Assembly: GCA_017744415.1 (NCBI GenBank)
Contig: JAGIBJ010000060.1
Coordinates: 1-48,413 of the forward strand
DNA: 48,413 nt
DNA from: Solirubrobacteraceae bacterium
GTDB taxonomy: Bacteria > Actinomycetota > Thermoleophilia > Solirubrobacterales > Solirubrobacteraceae
Reading direction: 5' to 3'
In this document: positions 16,582 to 24,123 of the stretch, piece after piece
Position numbering within the stretch: position 1 is the first letter of the stretch
How the letters are laid out: each line of letters opens with the position of its first letter
The notes under the pieces: generated by a model
What the model saw: the letters and a program-made list of their open reading frames with translations, nothing else
What the model was told of the DNA's origin: nothing
Database searches by the model: none
Made by a program: the position numbers and the translations under genes

Positions 16582-18213
16582 CTAGAAGCGGAAGAAGAGC
16601 TTCGTGACGGTCTTCAGCAGCTTGCTGCCCTGGCCGTACGGGAACATCTGCGGCATCTTCTTCAGCGGCGCGCGGCTGATGAAGAGGCTCTGGAGCTTCG
16701 TGTATTTGAGGATGCCGATCTCGCCGTGGCGACCGATGCCCGCGCCGGACTCCTTCCATCCGCCCATGGGCATCTGGAGCTCGGCCCAGAAGACGAGCGA
16801 GTCGTTGATGGACACGGTGCCGGCCTCAATACGGCGGGCGACGGCCTCGGCGCGCTTTGCATCCTTCGAGTAGACGGCGGCGGCGAGCCCGTACTTGGAG
16901 TCGTTCGCCAGGCGAACGGCCTCCTCGGAGTTCTCCACCTTCATCACCTGAATCGTTGGGCCGAACGTCTCCTCGTCGACGATCTCCATGCCGTGCTCGA
17001 CGTCGATGAGCACGGTCGGCTCGAAGTAGATGGCGTTGTCGCCCTTGACGACCTTGTTGCCGCCGCGGACCACCTTCGCGCCCTTCTTGACGGCATCGGC
17101 GACCTGATCGGCGATCTCGTCGGCCTGGCTGCCGACGGTCATGGCGCCGACCTCGACCGTGCCGATGCCACCGGCGGGATCACCGAAGTCGACCTTGTCG
17201 AAGCCCTTGAGGAGACGCTCGACGAACTCGTCGTAGATCGGCGCCTCGACGTAGATGCGCTCGATGCTCATGCACGTCTGGCCGCCGTTGACGAGCGAGT
17301 AGTACAGGGCGTGGTCGGCGGCCTTCTGCACATCGGCGTCGGAGAGCACGATGAGCGGGTCCTTGCCGCCCAGCTCGAGCGAGAACGGGATGAGGCGCTC
17401 GGCGGCCTGCTTCGCGATGCCCTTGCCCACGGCGGTGGAGCCGGTGAACATGATCATGTCGACGTGATCGACGATCGCGCTGCCCATCGAGCCCGGGCCG
17501 ATCGCGACCTGGAACACGTCCTCCGGGAAGCCGACCTCGCGCATGCCGCGCTGCATCAGCAGCGACGTGAGCGGCGTCTTGCTCGCCGGCTTGAGGATCA
17601 CCGCGTTGCCCGCGAGGAGTGCCGGGATCGCATCGCCGATCGAGTTGACGAACGGGTAGTTCCAGGGGCCGATGATGCCGACGACGCCGTGCGGCACCTG
17701 GCGCTCCACCGTCGAGTTGCCGACGAAGAGGCGGTTGCGGGCCCACTTGCGCTTGTCGGCCAGGATGCCCGGCGCGACGCGCGGCCAGTAGGCCAGGCTC
17801 GACATCGCGTAGATCCACTCGAGGTAGAACGAATCCTCCTCCGGCTTGCCACCCTCGCCGGAGATCGTCGTGACGAACTCGGCCTCGTGGGCGTAGAGCC
17901 ACTTGCGCAGCGCCTTGAAGAGCTTTGCGCGCTCGTCGGTGCCGATCGCCTCCCAGCGACCCTGCACCGCGCGGGCGCGCTCGACGAGCGCGGGCACGTC
18001 GTCGGCGGTGATGGCCGGAAGCTCCGCGATCACCTTGCCGGTAGCGGGGTTGCGCACGACGAGCGTCGGCGCGGGGCTACCGGGCACCACCTTCGGTGCG
18101 GTATGCGGCTCGGCCGCGGCGACGCCGACATCGCCGGCCACCTGCGTCTCCTCGGAGACGGCATCGGTCTCGATGGTCGCAGCGGTATCGAGGTCGGTCT
18201 GGCTGGCGTCCAT
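16582..18213 (-). CDS. NAD(P)-dependent aldehyde dehydrogenase, succinate-semialdehyde type
   Basis: 543 residues. All catalytic features of the ALDH superfamily are present: PWNYPF (Asn), FTGSTAVGKG (cofactor loop), LELGGKDP (general-base Glu) and NGGQTCMSIERIYV (nucleophile Cys), then EETFGP. The overall pattern resembles actinobacterial GabD2-type semialdehyde dehydrogenases, but substrate is not certain. An Ala/Glu-rich N-terminal extension of about 45 residues and a basic-aromatic end (KLFFRF) are unusual and might mediate membrane contact. It has a strong Shine-Dalgarno sequence, GGAGGG at 18219-18224, five bases before the ATG, unlike most genes here, so its transcript has a leader. 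A TetR-like palindrome lies at 18319-18331. Confidence 0.9.
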   Translation of the reverse strand: MDASQTDLDTAATIETDAVSEETQVAGDVGVAAAEPHTAPKVVPGSPAPTLVVRNPATGKVIAELPAITADDVPALVERARAVQGRWEAIGTDERAKLFKALRKWLYAHEAEFVTTISGEGGKPEEDSFYLEWIYAMSSLAYWPRVAPGILADKRKWARNRLFVGNSTVERQVPHGVVGIIGPWNYPFVNSIGDAIPALLAGNAVILKPASKTPLTSLLMQRGMREVGFPEDVFQVAIGPGSMGSAIVDHVDMIMFTGSTAVGKGIAKQAAERLIPFSLELGGKDPLIVLSDADVQKAADHALYYSLVNGGQTCMSIERIYVEAPIYDEFVERLLKGFDKVDFGDPAGGIGTVEVGAMTVGSQADEIADQVADAVKKGAKVVRGGNKVVKGDNAIYFEPTVLIDVEHGMEIVDEETFGPTIQVMKVENSEEAVRLANDSKYGLAAAVYSKDAKRAEAVARRIEAGTVSINDSLVFWAELQMPMGGWKESGAGIGRHGEIGILKYTKLQSLFISRAPLKKMPQMFPYGQGSKLLKTVTKLFFRF

Positions 18214-18218
18214 GGGAT

Positions 18219-18224
18219 CCCTCC
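18219..18224 (-). promoter_or_regulatory. Strong Shine-Dalgarno GGAGGG for aldehyde dehydrogenase
   Basis: GGAGGG, five bases before the ATG at 18213. It is one of the few clear ribosome sites in the window. Confidence 0.7.
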
Positions 18225-18318
18225 GGGTACAACGTTGCGCCTCGTGCGGAGCTGCCGGGCGGAGCGAGGCGCCGGCAGCCTGAACACACGCGCGGGGCGC
18301 TCGCCCAGCACTCTAGTG

Positions 18319-18331
18319 ACTGCCGGTCAGT
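18319..18331. promoter_or_regulatory. TetR-like operator candidate upstream of aldehyde dehydrogenase
   Basis: ACTGCCGGTCAGT, a near-perfect inverted repeat about 105 bases upstream of the aldehyde dehydrogenase start, of the ACTGnCCGGnCAGT type seen at TetR-family sites. The cognate regulator is unknown. Confidence 0.3.
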
Positions 18332-18363
18332 TTCTCCACCAAGCCTGGACGCCGCGTCCCGAA

Positions 18364-18417
18364 GCGCCGACCAGACTTCCTCTGTAGCCGGGGCTACAGA
18401 GGAAGTCTGTTCGGCGC
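18364..18417. terminator. 54-base near-perfect hairpin after arsR gene
   Basis: CAGACTTCCTCTGTAGCC (18372-18389) and its exact complement (18392-18409) with a two-base loop, extended by GCGCCGA/TCGGCGC after one mismatch: about 25 pairs in total. It begins 16 bases after the ArsR stop. No U-tract follows on either strand. Confidence 0.6.
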
Positions 18418-18432
18418 GGGGCGGGGGGCGGA

Positions 18433-19245
18433 CTAGGAGTACTGCAGCGAGCCGGGGATGTCGAGCTGCTCGCCGGTCTCGATCAGCGTCTTGAGACCGG
18501 AGAGGATCATCGGCCAGCCGCCGTAGAGCTCCGCGTTGGCGGTGGCGGGGAGCTGATCGTGGATGACGGTGAGGCGGCACGAGGTGCCGACGGGCTCGAT
18601 CTCCCAGGTGACGCGCGTGGTGCCCTGGGCCTTCACGTCGTCGCTCCAGAGCGCGTTGAAGCTCTGCACGAGCACGCGCGGAGGATCGACCTCGAGGTTC
18701 TCGCCGGCGACGAGCACCAGGTCCAGATCCGGACCGCCCTTGGCCTCGTAGTTCGAGCCCGGCGTGTAGTCCGACTCGACGTACATCCCGAAGCTGAACT
18801 TCGCGCGCTGCTCGGGATCGGTGATCGCCTCCCACAGGCGCTCGGGCGTGCACTTGATGAACACCTCGAACACCGCGGTGCCCTGCGCGACGGGCGCGGT
18901 GCCCTCGGCCCAGCTCACGTTCTTGCTTGCCTGCATGTCTGCCTCCAGACGATCTTTGAGCTCGAGGAGCCCCATGGCCACCGGCTCGGCGTATTTGCTG
19001 ACCCAGCGGTCGTAGACCTGCCGGATCGGGATCGGGTTGAGGAAGTGGAGCTTCTCTCGCCCCCGTTTGCGGGCCACCACGAGCCCGGCCTCCTCGAGAA
19101 CCTTCAGGTGTTTCATCACGCCGAAGCGCGTCATCGGCGCCTCCCGCTCGGTGAGCGCACCGAGCGTCTGGCCGTCTCGCCGGAACAGCTCATCGAGCAG
19201 ATCCCGCCGCGTGTGATCGGCCAGCGCTTTGAAGACCTCGTCCAT
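18433..19245 (-). CDS. ArsR-family regulator fused to SRPBCC/AHSA1 domain
   Basis: 270 residues. An ArsR-type winged helix (about 1-95: MDEVFKALADHTRRDLLDEL, MTRFGVMKHLKVLEEAGLV) is fused to an AHSA1-like SRPBCC domain (about 120-265: FIKCTPERLWEAITDPEQ, VTWEIEPVGTSCRLTVIHD). SRPBCC domains bind hydrophobic ligands, so this is probably a one-component sensor-repressor. The start at 19245 follows a full promoter, TTGACA-18-TATTGT, with a perfect palindrome between -35 and -10; the TTG codon at 19257 would overlap the -10 box. The gene is divergent from a methyltransferase/glycosyltransferase operon, which it may also control. Confidence 0.88.
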   Translation of the reverse strand: MDEVFKALADHTRRDLLDELFRRDGQTLGALTEREAPMTRFGVMKHLKVLEEAGLVVARKRGREKLHFLNPIPIRQVYDRWVSKYAEPVAMGLLELKDRLEADMQASKNVSWAEGTAPVAQGTAVFEVFIKCTPERLWEAITDPEQRAKFSFGMYVESDYTPGSNYEAKGGPDLDLVLVAGENLEVDPPRVLVQSFNALWSDDVKAQGTTRVTWEIEPVGTSCRLTVIHDQLPATANAELYGGWPMILSGLKTLIETGEQLDIPGSLQYS

Positions 19246-19253
19246 CGCGGACC

Positions 19254-19283
19254 ACAATAGGTGACTAAATAGTCACATGTCAA
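19254..19283 (-). promoter_or_regulatory. Consensus promoter of arsR gene (TTGACA-N18-TATTGT)
   Basis: -35 TTGACA at 19278-19283 and -10 TATTGT at 19254-19259, 18 bases apart; the ATG follows eight bases after the -10 box. It is the best sigma-70-type promoter in the window. Confidence 0.75.
19261..19276. promoter_or_regulatory. Palindromic ArsR operator GTGACTA-N2-TAGTCAC
   Basis: A perfect 16-base palindrome inside the arsR promoter spacer. It also covers the position where the -35 element of the divergent promoter (TACGAT at 19292-19297) would lie, so one bound dimer could repress both directions. Confidence 0.7.
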
Positions 19284-19291
19284 TGGACCGG

Positions 19292-19297
19292 TACGAT
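19292..19297 (+). promoter_or_regulatory. -10 box TACGAT, leaderless promoter of the glycan operon
   Basis: TACGAT followed by seven bases and the ATG at 19305. The in-frame ATG at 19296 overlaps the box and was not chosen. Confidence 0.5.
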
Positions 19298-19304
19298 GCG
19301 CCGC

Positions 19305-20090
19305 ATGCCCCTCGACAGCCTTCGCCGTGCCGTTCGAGTGGCTCCGCTCGCCCCAGACCTCGTCGGCCGCGCCGTGCTCGGCCGAGTCGCGCGCCGGATC
19401 GCGGGCAAGTCCATCGACACCGCCAGCGCGCCGGGCATCGGCAACCGCGCCGCACTCGACACCGATCCGCGCGACACCCTCGGGGCGCTGCTCCCGAATG
19501 TGCCCATCGACGAGCTCGACACGTTCGAGCGCGAGTACGAGGCGATCGACAAGGAGCTGGCCGAGCGCGCCGCGACGCGCACGCTGCCGATGCCGCCGCT
19601 CTGGCGCACCGCCCGCGAGACGGGCCTCGTGCTCTACACGCTCGTGCGCGCGCTGCAGCCGGCGGTGGTCGTCGAGACGGGCACCGCGAACGGCTGGAGC
19701 AGCGTGATCTTCCTGCGCGCGCTCGCGAAGAACGGCGGCGACGGCACGCTGCACTCGTTCGACGTGCGCAGCGACGTCGGCGGGCTCATCGACCCCGAGG
19801 AGCGCGAGCGCTGGCAGCTGCACCTGCTCTCCGGCGGCTCGCTCCAGGAGTTCGACGCCGAGCTCGACCAGATCGGCCCGATCGGTCTCTTCTTCCACGA
19901 CAGCGACCACTCGTACCTGCACATGCGTCTGGAGCTGCGGCTGGCCGGCAAGCGCCTCGCCACCGGTGGCGCGCTCACGAGCGACGACGTGAGCCTCTCG
20001 CATGCGTACATCGAGGCGTGCGAAGAGTCTGGTCTTCAGCCGCGGCTGCTCGTCGACGGCTACAAGGCCAGCGGGTTCGCCGTCCGGTGA
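19305..20090 (+). CDS. Class I SAM-dependent methyltransferase (CmcI/Methyltransf_24-like)
   Basis: 261 residues. A helical N-terminal part (1-110) precedes a Rossmann methyltransferase core with VVVETGTANGWSSVIFLRAL (SAM-binding loop, about 125-145), LHSFDVRSD, and IGLFFHDSDHSYLHMRLEL (about 185-205, the DSDHSY motif of this subfamily). Such enzymes methylate hydroxyl groups of sugars or small molecules. It is the first gene of an operon: its stop overlaps the start of a GT2 gene (GTGA). The likely role is modification of a glycan or secondary metabolite, which is inferred from the neighbours. Confidence 0.85.
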   Translation: MPLDSLRRAVRVAPLAPDLVGRAVLGRVARRIAGKSIDTASAPGIGNRAALDTDPRDTLGALLPNVPIDELDTFEREYEAIDKELAERAATRTLPMPPLWRTARETGLVLYTLVRALQPAVVVETGTANGWSSVIFLRALAKNGGDGTLHSFDVRSDVGGLIDPEERERWQLHLLSGGSLQEFDAELDQIGPIGLFFHDSDHSYLHMRLELRLAGKRLATGGALTSDDVSLSHAYIEACEESGLQPRLLVDGYKASGFAVR

Positions 20091-21055
20091 GCCTCGAGGC
20101 GGGCAGTCCCGACGAGCCCGGGGCCACTGCCACGCCGGTGCCGCTCGTGAGCGTGGCAATGCCCGCACACCGCGACAGCGCGTACTTCCGGGCGGCCCTC
20201 GCGAGCGTGCTCGCGCAGACGCTCGGCGACCTCGAGGTGATCGTCGGCGACGACTCCGGCGGTGAGCTGCGTGCCGCCGTGGACGAGGCCAGCGATCCGC
20301 GCATCCGGTACGTCCCGCGGGGCGAGCAGCTCGGGTTCGTCGGCAACCACATCGCCACGCTCGATCTCGCCCGGGGCCGCTACCTCGCGATCCTCCACGA
20401 CGACGATCTGTGGCAGCCCGACTACCTGGAGCGCACCGTGGGCGTGCTGGAGGCCGACCCCGAGGTCGGGCTCGTGTGCACCGACCTGTGGGAGGTGTTC
20501 GAGGATGGCACCCGCCGCCGGCCGGGCGACTGGATCACCGAGGGCCGCCGTGACGACTGGCTCGAGCTCGCCTTCACGCACAACTACTTCGTCCCGACGA
20601 CCACCGTGTTCCGGGCGGAGGTGTGGGCCGGGCGGCGCACGAAGCGCTGGCCGGAGGCCACCGTCGGCGACGTGGTGTTCTGGTACGACGCCGCCCTCGA
20701 CGGCACGCCGCTCTACTGGGTCGACGCGCCGCTCGCCGACTACCGCCGGCACGCGGGCCAGATCAGCCAGGACCTCGCCACCCGCTCCGGGCAGGTGCTC
20801 GTCAACTCGCTCTACGCGTTCCCGGATCGACCTGAGATCGACGCGCTGCGCCGGCGGCGCGTGGCGCTCGGGCTCGTGGGCCGCGCCGGCGCCCTGTTGC
20901 GCGCCGGCGATGCGCTCCAGGCGCGAGCCGATCTCGCCCGCGCCCATCGCGAGTCGCCCGAGACGCTCACCCGCAAGCGCCGGCTGCTCGCCGTCCTCAC
21001 GTGGATCCCCGGCATCGGCCGGATCGCCAGACTGCGGAGCGCACGGCGCCGATGA
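20087..21055 (+). CDS. Family 2 glycosyltransferase
   Basis: 322 residues from the GTG at 20087, which overlaps the methyltransferase stop by four bases. The GT-A fold is visible: VSVAMPAHRDSAYFRAALAS at the start, DLEVIVGDDSGG, then AILHDDDLWQPDYLERTVG (the DDD metal-binding motif), GLVCTDLWEVF and a C-terminal PLADYRRH. GT2 enzymes move a sugar from a nucleotide donor to a glycan, lipid or protein in the cytoplasm. The longer open frame back to 19277 runs out of frame through the methyltransferase and is not used. Confidence 0.88.
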   Translation: MSLEAGSPDEPGATATPVPLVSVAMPAHRDSAYFRAALASVLAQTLGDLEVIVGDDSGGELRAAVDEASDPRIRYVPRGEQLGFVGNHIATLDLARGRYLAILHDDDLWQPDYLERTVGVLEADPEVGLVCTDLWEVFEDGTRRRPGDWITEGRRDDWLELAFTHNYFVPTTTVFRAEVWAGRRTKRWPEATVGDVVFWYDAALDGTPLYWVDAPLADYRRHAGQISQDLATRSGQVLVNSLYAFPDRPEIDALRRRRVALGLVGRAGALLRAGDALQARADLARAHRESPETLTRKRRLLAVLTWIPGIGRIARLRSARRR

Positions 21056-22263
21056 AGATCCTGCTCGTCACCATCGACTTCCCGCTGCCGGTGAACGCCG
21101 GCGGCGTCGTGCGCCTGCTCGGCATCAGCGAGGCGCTCGCCCGGCGCGGCCACGAGCTCACGATGCTCGCCCGCCTGCGCGAGCCCGGTACGGATCCGGC
21201 GCTGATCGGCGAGCTCTCGGAACGACTCGGAGGTGCGCACGTAGAGGTGTTCGCCCCACCGAAGCGCCCGGCGCCGAGCGGCGTGCTGAAGGTCGCGGGC
21301 CGCTGGGCGTTCTCCACGGCGACGGTCACACCACCGTGGGTCTGGACCTCCTACTCGCGGCAGATGGCCCGGCGCGTCCGGCAGCTCGCGCCGTCGTTCG
21401 ACGCCTGCCTGATCCTCGACGACAACGCCCATCATTACGCCCTCGACACCGCGGGCCTCGTGCCGACGGTCCTCGACAAGCAGAACGTGATGGCGGCCTC
21501 GTGGAACAACACGAGCCACTACGCGAGCCGCGCCCAGCAGGCGCTCGCTTACCAGCTGCTCGCCCGGTGGGAGGGCTCAGTCACGCGTGCGGCCGACGCC
21601 GTGATCGTCACCTCCGCGGAGGAGGCGCTGCGCTTCCGCGAACACCATCACGCCCACTGCGACTGGGTGGGCTCCGCCATCGGCACGCCGGAGCTCGTCG
21701 CCGCTCCGCGCAAGGCGTCGCCGTCGGTCGTGTGGCTCGGCGATCACCGCTACCACGCCAACGTCCACGGCCTCGTGCGCTTCCTGCGCGAGGGCTGGCC
21801 GCCGCTCGGCGAGCGCGGCCTGCGCCTCAAGATCGCCGGACGTGATCCCGGCGACGAGGTGCTCGAGCTGGCCCGCGAGCTGCCGGGCGTCGACGTGCTC
21901 GGATTCGTCGACGACCTCGACGCGCTCATGGCCGAGTCGGCGGCCGCGGTGGTGCCGGTGTGGAAGGGCGCGGGCATCAAGATGAAGACGCTCGTCTTGA
22001 TGGGTAGCGGCCTCCCGGTGGCGGCCACGCCGATCGGGCTCGAGGGCATCGAGGCCGTTGACGGCGAGCACGTGCGGATCGCCGACGACCCCGTCGCGCT
22101 CGCCACCGCCGTCGGTGACCTCGTGGCGAACCGCGAGCGCTCCGAGCAGCTGGGCCTCGCGGGCCGCGAGCTGATCCTCGCGGGCCACACGTGGGACGGC
22201 GTGATCGGGCAGGTCGAGAGCGTGCTGCGTGGCGTCGAGCGGCGCCGGCTCCTCACGGCGTAG
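21052..22263 (+). CDS. Family 4/GT-B glycosyltransferase
   Basis: 403 residues from the ATG at 21052, which overlaps the GT2 stop (ATGA). GT-B features are MKILLVTIDFPLPVNAGGVV at the N-terminus (glycine loop), VWLGDHRYHANVHGL in the middle, and a C-terminal half with LGFVDDLDALMAESAAAVVP, KMKTLVLMGSGLPVAATPIG and EGIEAVDGEH, typical of sugar-nucleotide-binding GT4-type enzymes. Together with the preceding methyltransferase and GT2 it makes a three-gene coupled operon for assembling and methylating a surface glycan or glycoconjugate. The acceptor is unknown. Confidence 0.87.
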   Translation: MKILLVTIDFPLPVNAGGVVRLLGISEALARRGHELTMLARLREPGTDPALIGELSERLGGAHVEVFAPPKRPAPSGVLKVAGRWAFSTATVTPPWVWTSYSRQMARRVRQLAPSFDACLILDDNAHHYALDTAGLVPTVLDKQNVMAASWNNTSHYASRAQQALAYQLLARWEGSVTRAADAVIVTSAEEALRFREHHHAHCDWVGSAIGTPELVAAPRKASPSVVWLGDHRYHANVHGLVRFLREGWPPLGERGLRLKIAGRDPGDEVLELARELPGVDVLGFVDDLDALMAESAAAVVPVWKGAGIKMKTLVLMGSGLPVAATPIGLEGIEAVDGEHVRIADDPVALATAVGDLVANRERSEQLGLAGRELILAGHTWDGVIGQVESVLRGVERRRLLTA

Positions 22264-22410
22264 ACGCGCCGGTTGGCGGGCTGGCTGCGGCGCCGCCCAT
22301 CTCCGAACGTGCCAGGGCCGCCGCCCGGGCGTGCGCGGACATACGTTCTTCTGAGGCGTGCGCTCTGGAGCCCAGGGCGACGCCACCACCGAGGGACTGG
22401 GACGACGCCG

Positions 22411-22845
22411 ATGACCACGACTGCCGGATCGCACTCGCACCGCGGTCATCTCGACGAACTGCGCTGCGCTGCCGACATCGCGGCGATGGCGGGCGCCGCC
22501 GATGCTGCCGTCGCGGTGCGTTATGGCGACGGGATGCGGATCGTCGGCTCGGTCGCCGGGACGATCGGGGAGCGCACGCTCACGCGAGCGCAGATCGACG
22601 CGGCCGCCAGCCTCATGCACCCCGACCACACCATCTGGCTCACTCCCGCCGCACTTCGCGGCCTCGGCGTGCCGCCGCAGGCGCGGGTGCTCGTGGTGCC
22701 GGCCGACGAGATGTGGGACGGCCTCATGCTGTTGCGGTTCGACGGCCCACCGCTGCCGTCGCGCTACGACCTCGCCGCCATCTCCGCGGCGCTACGCCGG
22801 TCGCGCGCCTCGCACTCGCAGCCTGGCAAGCGGCGAGCCGCCTGA
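22411..22845 (+). CDS. Small GAF-like hypothetical protein
   Basis: 144 residues. The fold pattern (ELRCAADIAAMAGAADAAVA, VRYGDGMRIVGSVAG, ARVLVVPADEMWDGLMLLRF, a terminal helix AAISAALRRS) suggests a single GAF-type sensory domain, but this is fold-level guesswork. The ATG at 22411 was chosen over a frame that opens at 22273, because the upstream part is low-complexity. It converges on the lipase gene with a 36-bp gap. A TACGTT box at 22342-22347 could be its promoter. Confidence 0.5.
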   Translation: MTTTAGSHSHRGHLDELRCAADIAAMAGAADAAVAVRYGDGMRIVGSVAGTIGERTLTRAQIDAAASLMHPDHTIWLTPAALRGLGVPPQARVLVVPADEMWDGLMLLRFDGPPLPSRYDLAAISAALRRSRASHSQPGKRRAA

Positions 22846-22881
22846 TCGCGCCACCGGCTGTCGGCGCCCGCGGGGTCCCGG

Positions 22882-23970
22882 TCAGCGCCCGAACTCGGTC
22901 TCGACGCCGATCGCCGCGCCCAGCGCGTCGAGGTAGTTGGCCGGGAGGTGGTCGACGATCGAGAGCTTGAACGGCAACGGGAGGTGCTTGCCGAGCACCT
23001 GCCGCGCGAGGAAGTCGATGCCGACCGACGGCACCGAGGGCAACAGGAAGGCGCGCTGCTTGGTGGGCCGCCGCTCGGCCCATTCCGTGGCGCCGCTCTT
23101 GCAGTGCAGCTCAGTACCGAAATGCTGGAAGTCGCCCGAGGCACGGGGAGGCACGGGCGGCACGATGTCGTCGCCGTACACGTAGCGGAACACCTTCCCG
23201 CCGAGCATGGTCGGGAGATCGGCGGTGGCCGCGAGCTCGGGGCTGCCCACCATCGGCGCGCCGTAGGTGTAGATCCCGCGGATGGTGCGTGCGAGATCGG
23301 GCCGGCGGATCGAGTGCAGGAGCACGCCGGCGAGCGAGGCCATCGCGCCACCCAGGCTGTGACCGGTGATGTACAGCGCCTCGAGCGAGTCCAGGCCGGT
23401 CGCGAACTCTCCCGGCGGTACCGCCGCTCCATCGCCGGCCGCGATCGTCTCGCCGCGAGCGACGGACTGTCCCCGCACGGCCCGGTCGAGCGCCGCGACC
23501 ACTTTCCAGCCCGTGGCGCGGACGTTGCGGTAGAAGCCGCGGTGCACGAAGAACGGGTCGGGCGTGCCGTCGGCGTTGAGGTCGATCTTCACCTGCTCGC
23601 GGTCGATCTCGAGGTCGGCGAGCCAGTTGATGCCGCTCGTCGGCGTCGTACCGCGGTAGACGAGCACGCCGACGCGGCCGTCGGCGCTCTGCAGCAGGTA
23701 GGCCTGACTGCGCACGAAGAGCACGTCGACCTCCACGTCGAGCCGGCGGCAGAAGTTGTGCGGGAGCCCGAGCCGCGCGCCGGCCGCCGCCACGGTCCAG
23801 AGATCCGAGTAGGCGTAGGTGGCGAGCGTCGCGAGAGCGTAGGCGATGTGCGGATCGGGACCGTCCTGCGGCGCGAGCAGGCGGTCGGCGAGATCGGGAA
23901 TCACGGGCACCGCCGTCTGGCCGGGCCAGAGGTCGGCGTAGCCAGGGCCGCGTGCATCGCCGATCAGCAT
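22882..23970 (-). CDS. Class 3 lipase family protein
   Basis: 362 residues from the ATG at 23970; a GTG at 23997 is an alternative. The alpha/beta hydrolase core shows GVLVYRGTTPTSGINWLADL (oxyanion side), the nucleophile elbow ITGHSLGGAMASLAG, the Asp in YGDDIVPPVP and the His in SIVDHLPANY, so a class 3 Ser-Asp-His triad is complete. An unusual loop, DLNADGTPD, resembles a calcium-binding dockerin/EF-hand loop. No signal peptide is visible, so it is probably cytoplasmic. The activity is presumably hydrolysis of acylglycerols or similar esters. It is divergent from a PucR regulator; the intergenic region holds a GCGCCACGTGGCGC palindrome. Confidence 0.85.
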   Translation of the reverse strand: MLIGDARGPGYADLWPGQTAVPVIPDLADRLLAPQDGPDPHIAYALATLATYAYSDLWTVAAAGARLGLPHNFCRRLDVEVDVLFVRSQAYLLQSADGRVGVLVYRGTTPTSGINWLADLEIDREQVKIDLNADGTPDPFFVHRGFYRNVRATGWKVVAALDRAVRGQSVARGETIAAGDGAAVPPGEFATGLDSLEALYITGHSLGGAMASLAGVLLHSIRRPDLARTIRGIYTYGAPMVGSPELAATADLPTMLGGKVFRYVYGDDIVPPVPPRASGDFQHFGTELHCKSGATEWAERRPTKQRAFLLPSVPSVGIDFLARQVLGKHLPLPFKLSIVDHLPANYLDALGAAIGVETEFGR

Positions 23971-23990
23971 CGGTGACAGGTTGACGCCCT

Positions 23991-24004
23991 GCGCCACGTG
24001 GCGC
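23991..24004. promoter_or_regulatory. Palindrome GCGCCACGTGGCGC between lipase and pucR
   Basis: A perfect 14-base palindrome in the divergent intergenic region, overlapping the alternative lipase GTG. It is a candidate operator, possibly for the PucR regulator. Confidence 0.35.
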
Positions 24005-24123
24005 GTCCCATGACGGAGGCCCGCTGAACGCCGACGCGCCACGCCAGTTCGGGGTGCCACACGACAGGATGTCCGGGCGGGTCTGGTCGCGGCTGCGCTC
24101 TGCACCTGACAGACTGACAACTC

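Noticed and set aside
22273..22410. N-terminal extension of the GAF-like gene
   Set aside because: The extra residues are Arg/Pro-rich low complexity; the ATG at 22411 starts the ordered part.
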